Made by a program: the position numbers and the translations under genes. Below are positions 35,291 to 42,903 of a stretch of 64,000 nt of DNA, one piece after another (the first letter of the stretch is position 1; the number at the start of each line of letters is the position of its first letter). The notes below the pieces were generated by a model. The model was not told the origin of the DNA. It was given only the letters and a program-made list of their open reading frames with translations, and searched no databases. The stretch is from an uncultured Latescibacterota bacterium (lineage in GTDB: Bacteria > Latescibacterota > UBA2968): assembly GCA_951812755.1 (NCBI GenBank), contig OX638329.1:4162522-4226521 (forward strand), in the 5' to 3' direction.

Positions 35291-36835
35291 CTATTCGCCA
35301 GCACGATCCTGAGGGTTCATTACCATCCATAAACGCAGCACATTTTCCATTAATTCTGGGCCACCTGTTATAGCTTCATAATGTTCACTTTGGTTTGATG
35401 CTTTTGGTAGAGGTGATTGATCACTCAAAAAAGTTTCTACCGATAAATCCATATACGTTTTTGCTTTGCTTAAAAAACGTTCTTCCCCTGTTAATTCATA
35501 CGCACTCATCATCATATTAAATATGCTGGAATAATTGCTGGGATAAAGTACTGCTGACGGCGGAGGATCTTCTTTGTAATAGGCATTCACCGATTTCATA
35601 AAAAGGATGCTATAGCCTTCAATACCTGTTAGTTTATACCGCGCATAACATTTGTTTGCCTGCCCGGTACTTCCCGATCCCACCCCATAACCAGCCGACC
35701 ACATTTCAGTCCAGGCATCCGTTCCAGTACTTGACCTACGAAAATTCCCCGGTACAAGGGTCATAAGATTGGCAGATTCAAGAAATCCTTTTCCGCCTTT
35801 TGACGGATCGTGATCAAAACTTAAATACAAAGAATCTGTTCCTTCCGACAATTTCTTCATCCTATTTGCAAGGTCTGCGGGCATAAAATCCTTTGCGCGA
35901 TAAAGATTGGATGCCAGATTCATACTTTGTTTCAAAGAATATTGCTCAGGAAAATCTGATGCATATAAGATCGCACCTTTATCGGTTGTATTTCGCTCAT
36001 AATAATTCAATACGGTTTCAATGGCGGTTAAAAAAACTTCTTTGCCAGTTTCCCGATATGCTTTTGTCCAAACATAGATATAATTGCCGCCATGTGCGGG
36101 AAAAGCTCTTCCTTTTCCAGGACCATGCGTGTCATAACTGGCATGTCGGCTAAACTCACCCGCTTCTGGTCCTTCGTGCGCATAAATCTGGTGTTCCCAT
36201 AATCCCAGTGCAAACTTTTCAGCAGCTTCCGGATTAAATTCCCACACCTTGTCCCAATAATTGAAAATTTTGTACTCGTGTATCAAAGATCGAGTACCCA
36301 TTTTAATAGGCGCCTCTGTAAAAAAATCCCAACCGATGTGTTCTCCCCAGGCCATAAATCCTGTTTCAGGACTTTGGCAGTTGGCAAAAAACCATTTGAT
36401 TGCTTTATCCGCTTCCCGTGCATACTTGTCATCTCCGGTGATTTCTGTCAAATGATAAAGTATGCTGTATAAACCATTGTCTTTTGACGTATTTGAACCA
36501 CGCCAAGTGCGATCGCCATTGCGGATACCTTTGGGTGCATCGGGAGGATTTTCGCGATATACATTTCCGGTTTCCCGGTTAAGCGTTGTGGCAAAAAGGG
36601 GCGAATGTTCTTTTCCGTAACGGTCGCGCCCATGGGTAATCATATAATCGGCATAAGCCTTTACTATGAGAAAGTATTTAGCACCTTCCGATTTTGACAA
36701 ATCAATCGTGCTCAAATCTTTGGCCGGCAGCTCGGTGGGGCTTTGGGCCGCGATGTTGCCCGCGGTCAAAGCCAATAGCAATGCAATGGTCAGAGCCCTG
36801 CCTATCTTCGCATCTTTGAATGGTCTTGCTTTCAT
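35291..36835 (-). CDS. Secreted (alpha/alpha)-barrel glycan-active protein
   Basis: 514 residues beginning with a signal peptide (ALTIALLLALTAGNIAA) and GAGGAG upstream of the ATG. The mature chain is helical with paired repeats typical of an (alpha/alpha)6 barrel: NGLYSILYHLTEITGDDKYA, SPETGFMAWGEHIGWDFF, GNYIYVWTKAYRETGKEVF, YSSIFNMMMSAYELTGEERF. The SPETGxxxWGEH motif recalls pectate-lyase or glycoside-hydrolase barrels, but I cannot fix the family. Likely a periplasmic or secreted enzyme on an acidic polysaccharide. It is the only gene on this strand between 13.6 and 39.8 kb, with its own promoter region shared divergently with the fragment-rich gap to 37300. Confidence 0.65.
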   Translation of the reverse strand: MKARPFKDAKIGRALTIALLLALTAGNIAAQSPTELPAKDLSTIDLSKSEGAKYFLIVKAYADYMITHGRDRYGKEHSPLFATTLNRETGNVYRENPPDAPKGIRNGDRTWRGSNTSKDNGLYSILYHLTEITGDDKYAREADKAIKWFFANCQSPETGFMAWGEHIGWDFFTEAPIKMGTRSLIHEYKIFNYWDKVWEFNPEAAEKFALGLWEHQIYAHEGPEAGEFSRHASYDTHGPGKGRAFPAHGGNYIYVWTKAYRETGKEVFLTAIETVLNYYERNTTDKGAILYASDFPEQYSLKQSMNLASNLYRAKDFMPADLANRMKKLSEGTDSLYLSFDHDPSKGGKGFLESANLMTLVPGNFRRSSTGTDAWTEMWSAGYGVGSGSTGQANKCYARYKLTGIEGYSILFMKSVNAYYKEDPPPSAVLYPSNYSSIFNMMMSAYELTGEERFLSKAKTYMDLSVETFLSDQSPLPKASNQSEHYEAITGGPELMENVLRLWMVMNPQDRAGE

Positions 36836-37090
36836 TTTTCTTTCTCCTCAATGTATTTGAAATCACCAAAACTACTGCTGGTGTCCAAGGGCAGGATCCG
36901 GATGCATACTACAAAAAGGGACGGACATGAAGCAAGCGAATTTGTTCAGGGTGATTTCCGAGCACGGCGCGTTCGCCGCCAATTCCACGGATACCACGAG
37001 GCGCATAACGCCCGTATTGAAATCCTCGCTCGACATCGCCATTGATAATCAATTTCTGATTTGTTATCATGTAACAGAGTCAATTCAGAT
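36836..37090. other. Intergenic gap with a possible gene stub
   Basis: Between the divergent barrel gene and the PhyH tail fragment. It holds the start-like MKQANLFRVISEHGAF at 36927, preceded by AGGGACGG, that does not continue into any recognised protein, and an AT-rich inverted pattern (TGATAATCAA...TTATCATG) near 37040-37070. TTATCATGTAA also occurs at about 10130, again just before a PhyH tail fragment. Confidence 0.4.
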
Positions 37091-37219
37091 GAATTGGGTC
37101 GGTATTTGGTTGGTGAAAGATATCCAAATATCGTGGGATACAAAGCCGGTGGCGGAGATAGCCCGCTTACGCCGTGATGTGAACAGAACGGAGCGCCGGA
37201 GATCAGGCCGGTTGTCTAA
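37091..37219 (+). pseudogene. C-terminal fragment of a PhyH gene, with a stop inside
   Basis: Reads ELGRYLVGERYPNIVGYKAG, GDSPLTP, stop, CEQNGAPEIRPVV, stop. This matches the end of the PhyH gene at 27552 (ELGRYLVGERYPKIEGYKAG...CEENGAPEIRPVV) at about 85 percent of bases. The Trp codon TGG became TGA. It lies 80 bases upstream of a sulfatase. Confidence 0.88.
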
Positions 37220-37299
37220 AAAAGATAGGGAATGGAATAGAGAAAATAGAAGCGAACCATGGTCTGGTTACCCGGCCATATAGATTACGGAGGATCACA

Positions 37300-38769
37300 A
37301 TGAACCATCCGCGCAACATTTTATACATCTTCACCGACGATCAGAGCTTTCGGTCTGTGAGTTGCTATCCCGAGGCGCATTCGTGGATCAGTACGCCAAA
37401 TATCGATCGCCTCGCCCATGAGGGAATGCGTTTTTCCAACTGCTATACCAGTGCCTGGTGTGCGCCCTCACGCGCCACGTACCTGACCGGAAAATTGCCG
37501 CATGGCGTGATGAGCATGCACCTGCCCTCGAGCTACCCAAATTATGTCCGCGATCCAGACCAATGTCCGTACTGGCTCGAGAACCTCCGTGAGAACGGTT
37601 GGTACACAGGCATCGTCGGCAAATGGCACACAGGTCCCGATCATGGTCACGGTCGGTACTGGGATTTTTCTGCCATCTGGGACCACAGCCAACCCGAGAA
37701 ATACGGGCCTTATTATGTCAATCAGAATATGAGTATCAACGGGGGACCGCCGGAACCGGTTGGCGGCTATTCTACCGATAACTACACGGAGTATGCACTT
37801 GAATTTCTCCGTGGACGGGCAGAGGAACCGGATAAACCCTGGCACCTCTGGCTGTGCTATGACGCAGTACACGGACCCTGGGCAGTGGCTGACCGCCATC
37901 TCCAGGACTATCCAGATGTTCCCCAGGTCCCCACGCCGGAAGACATCTATCCGCCGCGTCCGACCAAGGCGACACATATGCGGGACTATGGTGTTTGGCG
38001 TGAAGGAGATCAGGGCCAACCAGTAGGCATCCGGGATGGACGGACCCTCACCGATTGGGAACAACAATACAACCGGGGCGTACTCGCCCTGGATGAAGGG
38101 GTTGGTAGGGTAATCGGTGCCCTGGAGGAGATGGGGCAGTTGGATGATACCCTGGTCGTCTTTACGTCGGACCAGGGATTTGCCTGGGGACAGCACGGCT
38201 TTCGACTCAAGGTGGCGCCCTATGATGCCAATATCAAAGCGCCGATGATCATGCGGCTGCCGGGACAAATTCCTGCAGGCACAGTATGCGATGCGCCAAT
38301 CGGCGGCCAGGATATCCCGCCTACCTTTCTCTCGTTGATCGGCATGGAACAACCCTGGAAGATGCACGGAGAGGACCTGACACCATTGCTCTTTGACCCC
38401 AACGCCGAATGGGATCGCCCGCTGCTGATGGAGTGTACGGGTCATTATTTTGGAGAAGACACCGATATCGGCTGTGGTGAGCCAATAGGCAATCCCCCTA
38501 TCCCCTGGTGGGTGTCTCTGTGTACGGGAAAGTACAAATATATCCGCTGGCTCGTCCCCGAGGAGATCGAAGAGATGTACGATCTCGAGAATGATCCCGA
38601 GGAACTGGAAAACCTCGCTTTGGAACCTGATTACCACGAGTTGCTCGCCCAATTACGGCAAGGGACCATTGATGAGCTTCGACGCACGGACGCGGGAATG
38701 GTCGATAACCTGCCACCTGTCAAGGTGATGACCAGAGAGCAGCTTCTCGGCGGGACTGACAGGGTATGA
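37300..38769 (+). CDS. Sulfatase, FGly type (CAPSR motif)
   Basis: 489 residues. Metal residues Asp13-Asp14 in FTDDQSFRS, FGly Cys54 in SAWCAPSRAT, HTGPDHGHGRYW around residue 110, and a second metal site TSDQGFAWGQHGF, in which Asp-Gln replaces the usual Asp-His. The family is normally soluble and no signal peptide is seen. A good GGAGG lies before the ATG. It is followed after about 105 bases by a PhyH gene. The Gln in the DHG position is an unusual but not unknown metal ligand (Asp/Asn/Gln occur). Confidence 0.9.
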   Translation: MNHPRNILYIFTDDQSFRSVSCYPEAHSWISTPNIDRLAHEGMRFSNCYTSAWCAPSRATYLTGKLPHGVMSMHLPSSYPNYVRDPDQCPYWLENLRENGWYTGIVGKWHTGPDHGHGRYWDFSAIWDHSQPEKYGPYYVNQNMSINGGPPEPVGGYSTDNYTEYALEFLRGRAEEPDKPWHLWLCYDAVHGPWAVADRHLQDYPDVPQVPTPEDIYPPRPTKATHMRDYGVWREGDQGQPVGIRDGRTLTDWEQQYNRGVLALDEGVGRVIGALEEMGQLDDTLVVFTSDQGFAWGQHGFRLKVAPYDANIKAPMIMRLPGQIPAGTVCDAPIGGQDIPPTFLSLIGMEQPWKMHGEDLTPLLFDPNAEWDRPLLMECTGHYFGEDTDIGCGEPIGNPPIPWWVSLCTGKYKYIRWLVPEEIEEMYDLENDPEELENLALEPDYHELLAQLRQGTIDELRRTDAGMVDNLPPVKVMTREQLLGGTDRV

Positions 38770-38875
38770 TGGTTTTGAATTGGGACATTACACCGGAGTT
38801 TGTTTACGAAAAATGGGGCACCGAATGTGACGCCATCGTTTATGCTGTTTGTTGTCAAACAAAGGGAGATTCTCC

Positions 38876-39622
38876 ATGACACCCGAAGAAAAATTCATAT
38901 TTGACCTGCAAGGATACATCGTTGTCAAAAATGTACTCTCTCAAGCCGAAGTAGATGAACTCAATGCAATTGCCGATCAAAAAATGGCTGACCAGGAGGA
39001 AATGAGTAACGGACTCAAGATTCCCCGCAGAGTCTCGCTCTGGGGCAAACCCTTCCAAAATCTGTTTGACCACCCCAACATGATTCCTCACCTCAGCGAA
39101 CTCCTCGGCCCCCAATTTCGCGCCGACCACGACTACGGCATCTTTATGCGTCAAGGTGGGCGTAAAGGTGGCCTCCATGGTGGAGACCATCGCGCAGGCA
39201 CGCACTATTACAAATGTCGCGACGGCGTCATGCGCAATGGCTTGACCGTAGTCGTTTACTTCCTTGCACCCGCCCCCCCAGGTTCTGGTGGATTCTGCTG
39301 CGTACCCGGTTCACACAAATCCAATTTTGCCCTCAACGTCCCCGAAGAGGTTCGCTCCTTTAAGTGCATTCCTCACTACCTCGCCAATCCAAGTGCAGAA
39401 ACAGGCGACGCCCTCATCTTCACAGAAGCGACGATGCACGGCACCTTGCCCTGGACTGCTGAAAACGAACGCAGAACCCTACTCTACAAATTCACCCCGG
39501 GCCACGTTTCCTACGCGTCAACATACTACAATCACGACGACTACGAAGACCTCACCGAACAACAAAAACGCGTTCTCACGCCCCCATCCGTCCGCCGTCC
39601 TAACGTAGTGGAAACAGCATAA
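38876..39622 (+). CDS. PhyH-like dioxygenase with HGGDH iron region
   Basis: 248 residues from the ATG with GGGAG nine bases upstream. PhyH fold markers are GGFCCVPGSHKSNF, TGDALIFTEATMHG and NERRTLLYKF. The iron motif is GLHGGDHRAG (His101, Asp104), one residue longer than the standard HxD; the paralogue at 11281 has HGGSG. Distal His is in TMHGTLPW and the 2-oxoglutarate Arg in ERRT. The coding strand is C-rich like the genes at 23248 and 55302. Its stop is followed within a few bases by a copied hydrolase tail fragment. Confidence 0.8.
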   Translation: MTPEEKFIFDLQGYIVVKNVLSQAEVDELNAIADQKMADQEEMSNGLKIPRRVSLWGKPFQNLFDHPNMIPHLSELLGPQFRADHDYGIFMRQGGRKGGLHGGDHRAGTHYYKCRDGVMRNGLTVVVYFLAPAPPGSGGFCCVPGSHKSNFALNVPEEVRSFKCIPHYLANPSAETGDALIFTEATMHGTLPWTAENERRTLLYKFTPGHVSYASTYYNHDDYEDLTEQQKRVLTPPSVRRPNVVETA

Positions 39623-39659
39623 GGATGGGTTTTCCCAGATCGATTTCTTCAGCAATCAT
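39621..39659 (+). repeat. Copied tail segment of the 34680 hydrolase (39 bases)
   Basis: Matches 35141-35179 and 32483-32521 with one base different (AAGGATGGNTTTTCCCAGAT, then CGATTTCTTCAGCAATCAT). It lies across the stop of the PhyH gene. Its third occurrence, in a place without other parts of the hydrolase, suggests it is a recombination end point. Confidence 0.8.
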
Positions 39660-39863
39660 CGAGCTGACCGGGGGCGCGGCTCCTAAAGCACTGTTCTCTC
39701 CGGATAGACTGGCACCACTTGCCTTGGCGTTGTTTCATGTTATGCAAACTCCTTTACCTTGTTTAAACTAATTTTTCGTCATGAATAGGAACGGAAAACC
39801 GGTTTGGATCGAGAAATGCACGCGTGGCTTTCAAAATCATGCTTTCCCGCAGTTTCTCTGATT

Positions 39864-41276
39864 TTAACCCCTATAAATTGCCGATTGACGGAGATGCCAC
39901 TCACGTAGGATTTTCAGCAGCTCTGTTTTGGTGGGGTCGTATTCCGGCTGTGTCCAGAGATTGTGAATTTCGGACGGATCCGCATTCAGGTTGTAAAGCT
40001 CTCCGAAATCAGAATGGTCGAGATAATGCACCAACTTCCAGTCTTGGGTGCGAACCATGTTGAGATACGCATTGCTTCCCCGACCGGCCAGCTCCGCGAA
40101 TACGGCATCACGTCCGTCAGATTCGCCCAGAGCAACGGGCAGAGCCGATTGGGCGCCTGAATGGTCGGGTTGATCAACCCCTGCAAGCTCAAATAGCAAG
40201 GGAACCAGATCCATGTGCTGAATGAGAGCGTTTGTACGCTTTCCCTCGGGCAACTTGCCGGGTGCCCACACGATTGCCGGGACTCGGGTGACGGCATCGT
40301 ACATCGTCCACTTCTGGGTATGACCGTGATCGCCTAAGCAATCACCATGATCGGACATGAATACGACAATGGCGTCTTCGAGATATCCATTATTCTCAAG
40401 AGAGGAAAGGATTTGGCCGACCTGCTCGTCGATGAGGGTGACGTTGGCAGCATAATGCTTCCAGAGTCTGAGCAGCTGTGCTTCCGACGGTCTTTCATGC
40501 CACTTCACGGCGTCGGGATGTCCCTTCATCATATTGCTGCGATACGCTTCATGATAAGGCGGTTGAGCGGCAAGCTCTTCGTCGGTGACGAGAGAAACCG
40601 GGATGTCAGTGTTTTCGTAAAGGTCCAGGAAACGTCTGGGAGGGTCGTAAGGTGGGTGCGGACCAGGAAATCCGATCTGCAGGAAGAGAGGCGTGTCCGC
40701 TTCGCGTGTTTCAACAGCCCATTGTGCCATTGTGCCTACAAATGTATCCGGATGGAATTTTTCTTCCAACGGCCATTCGAATGCACCTAACCCAGTTGAC
40801 CAATTCGGATCCTCTAGACGGTAAGTTTCTCGGGATGGCTTCCGGACGCCGCAGTTGAGCATGAATTTATCCCATTCGTCCAGGAAGCCTCCGTGAGGAT
40901 GGCCGTAGGGTAGTGCTCGATCCTTGTTCTCGACGATGTATCGCTGGTCGAAGCCAAAAGCCCCGTCGATTGGGTTCGTGTGCATTTTGCCGACGTTGAT
41001 GGTGTGGTACCCGACCTTCTGAAAATCCTCTACCCAGCACTGCTGCCAGGGCGAGCTATTTGTGTAGCTGCGGACAGTGTGTGGGTATTCCATACTGAAG
41101 AGACTGGCTCGTGAGGGCACGCAAACAGCACCAGTACAGTGACACTGGTCAAAACTGACACCCTCACTGACAAGCCGATCCAGGTGTGGAGTTTGCATGA
41201 ACGAAGCGCCGAGACCCGCGATGGTGTCGTAACGCTGCTGATCCGTGATGATGAAAATGATGTTGGGTAAACTCAT
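39864..41276 (-). CDS. Sulfatase, FGly type (CVPSR motif)
   Basis: 470 residues. Metal Asp12 in ITDQQRYDT, FGly Cys52 in GAVCVPSRAS, second metal site MSDHGDCLGDHGHTQKW. AAAGGAG precedes the ATG. No signal peptide. It is the last of a minus-strand series (glycosidase fusion, LacI fragment, sulfatase, this gene), 52 bases behind the next sulfatase, so probably one transcript. The GDHGHTQKW stretch is usual in choline-sulfatase-like enzymes. Confidence 0.92.
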   Translation of the reverse strand: MSLPNIIFIITDQQRYDTIAGLGASFMQTPHLDRLVSEGVSFDQCHCTGAVCVPSRASLFSMEYPHTVRSYTNSSPWQQCWVEDFQKVGYHTINVGKMHTNPIDGAFGFDQRYIVENKDRALPYGHPHGGFLDEWDKFMLNCGVRKPSRETYRLEDPNWSTGLGAFEWPLEEKFHPDTFVGTMAQWAVETREADTPLFLQIGFPGPHPPYDPPRRFLDLYENTDIPVSLVTDEELAAQPPYHEAYRSNMMKGHPDAVKWHERPSEAQLLRLWKHYAANVTLIDEQVGQILSSLENNGYLEDAIVVFMSDHGDCLGDHGHTQKWTMYDAVTRVPAIVWAPGKLPEGKRTNALIQHMDLVPLLFELAGVDQPDHSGAQSALPVALGESDGRDAVFAELAGRGSNAYLNMVRTQDWKLVHYLDHSDFGELYNLNADPSEIHNLWTQPEYDPTKTELLKILREWHLRQSAIYRG

Positions 41277-41328
41277 TCAAACTCCTTTTACCAATGGTGC
41301 GCATTGCCATGTGCTGTTTGAAACTGCA

Positions 41329-42738
41329 TCAGCGCCAAACATCCTCTGTGGGGAGTGGGCCCAAACGATCGTTGAGTTGATGAAGCAATTGTGTTGCTGT
41401 GGCGTTGTGCTCCGGGTCATTGGCCAGATTGTGATGGTTGTCCGGGTCTTTTTGTACATCAAAGAGGTCAACGCAGATGTCGCCGTATTGAATGAGTTTC
41501 CATTCATCGGTGAGCACCATGCGATGTGGGCGCGGGCCAAAGACTTCGACGTTGCGTGTCATGGGATAGCTTTCGGAATAGACCGCATCTTTGCCCACGT
41601 AATTCTGGTTGCAGATATCAGACCAGAGCGAACGGCCAGAAAGCTCGGGCGGTTCGGTGCCTGCGACGTCGCAGAATGTGGGGAAGAGGTCGATGAGTTC
41701 GACAAGCCCAGTGTGGTGTTGTCCTGCTGAGATGGTGTCGGGTTTGTGCATCACGAAGGGCACGCGTACGGATTCTTCGTAGAATTGCGTTTTGCCCATA
41801 AGGCCGTGGTTAAAGCCCATATCGCCATGGTCGGAAAGATAAATCACAAGTGTGTTGTCACGCTTACCAGATTCGTCGAGCAAACGCAGGGCTTCGCCGA
41901 CACACCAATCGGTGTAGTTTGCAAAGGCGTAATAATATCGGGTCCATTCTCGGCGTCGCTCTTCGTCGAGATTACGTATGGCTTTGTGCCAGACGGGGTG
42001 CTGCAACATGGATTCTAAAGGCGGGTCAGGCAGGGGGATGTCGCCGAGGAATGGTTCTAAACATTCGGGTGTTGGCAATGAGGGACCGTGGGGGCTTTGA
42101 AAACTGACAAATGTAAAAAATGGATTTTCACGCTCCTGTGCGAGATATTCTTCCCAGGCGTTTAGAACCATATATTCTTGATGGTCTTCGTGCGGCAATG
42201 TGCCCCAGTTACCCTGAACGCCTGTTTCCGAGGGCGTGATGAGTGGGCGTTGGAGTGCGTGTTGGATCAGTTCGAGGTGGATGACCTGCCAGGGATCGTC
42301 GGGGTGACCTTCTACGGGTGGACAGCCACGCTCGTTGCGGAGGTAATGCCAAAATTCTTCGTAGTCGATGCGGTCGGTAAAGCCATGATGGCGTTCCTTG
42401 CCCAATGAGGATTCTGTGTCGGGGATAAAGTGCATTTTGCCCAATGCTGCCGTGTCATACCCCGCTTTGCCAAGGTGGTGGGCCATGGTATAGAGTTCTG
42501 GCATTGGGGTGTCGTTTTGCAGCACGCCGCATTGGAATGAGTATTGGCCGGTGACCAGCGATTGGCGACACGGTACACAGATCGGATTTTGTGAATAGGC
42601 GCGGTCAAAGCAAATGCCTTCAGCCGCCAGGCGGTCAATGTTTGGTGTAAGGGCAATTTCAGAACCATAACAGCCCGTTGCCCAGGTGGCATGGGTGTCG
42701 GACATGATGACGAGGATGTTGGGACGATTACTGGACAT
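41329..42738 (-). CDS. Sulfatase with CVPCR motif
   Basis: 469 residues from the ATG at 42738, with AAGGAGC six bases upstream; a longer frame upstream would overlap the LacI fragment. Metal Asp14 in IMSDTHATW, FGly Cys54 in NPICVPCRQS, second metal site LSDHGDMGFNHGLMGK. The position before Arg is Cys, as in the sulfatase at 30414. No signal peptide. Its start codon lies inside the end of the truncated regulator gene, which may once have controlled it. Confidence 0.92.
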   Translation of the reverse strand: MSSNRPNILVIMSDTHATWATGCYGSEIALTPNIDRLAAEGICFDRAYSQNPICVPCRQSLVTGQYSFQCGVLQNDTPMPELYTMAHHLGKAGYDTAALGKMHFIPDTESSLGKERHHGFTDRIDYEEFWHYLRNERGCPPVEGHPDDPWQVIHLELIQHALQRPLITPSETGVQGNWGTLPHEDHQEYMVLNAWEEYLAQERENPFFTFVSFQSPHGPSLPTPECLEPFLGDIPLPDPPLESMLQHPVWHKAIRNLDEERRREWTRYYYAFANYTDWCVGEALRLLDESGKRDNTLVIYLSDHGDMGFNHGLMGKTQFYEESVRVPFVMHKPDTISAGQHHTGLVELIDLFPTFCDVAGTEPPELSGRSLWSDICNQNYVGKDAVYSESYPMTRNVEVFGPRPHRMVLTDEWKLIQYGDICVDLFDVQKDPDNHHNLANDPEHNATATQLLHQLNDRLGPLPTEDVWR

Positions 42739-42874
42739 AGATTGCTCCTTGATTGTCATTTTGCGTACCGACTCGATGACCAGGGGCATTTGCGAGCACG
42801 CGCGATACGGTTGCGGTACTCACACCAACGTCCTGGGCGATGTCAGAAAGCGTAGCCTGTCGTCGAGAATTCAT
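42728..42874 (-). pseudogene. Truncated LacI-family regulator, DNA-binding domain only
   Basis: 48 residues: MNSRRQATLSDIAQDVGVST then ATVSRVLANAPGH. This is the helix-turn-helix and hinge start of a LacI-family repressor (DIAxxxGVSxATVSRVL). After residue 33 the sequence no longer matches the family and a stop follows, overlapping the start of the sulfatase by 11 bases. The sugar-binding and dimerisation domain is absent. It may be a remnant, or a short DNA-binding peptide; LacI headpieces alone bind operators weakly. Confidence 0.85.
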
Positions 42875-42903
42875 CAACTTTTCCTTGTATTTCGAGGTAC
42901 GCT

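Noticed and set aside
36927-37283. 118-codon open frame on the plus strand
   Set aside because: Passes through the PhyH tail fragment in the wrong frame. Only its first codons may be a gene-start stub.
37468-38652. 394-codon open frame on the minus strand
   Set aside because: Antisense to the sulfatase at 37300, whose FGly and metal motifs are clear.
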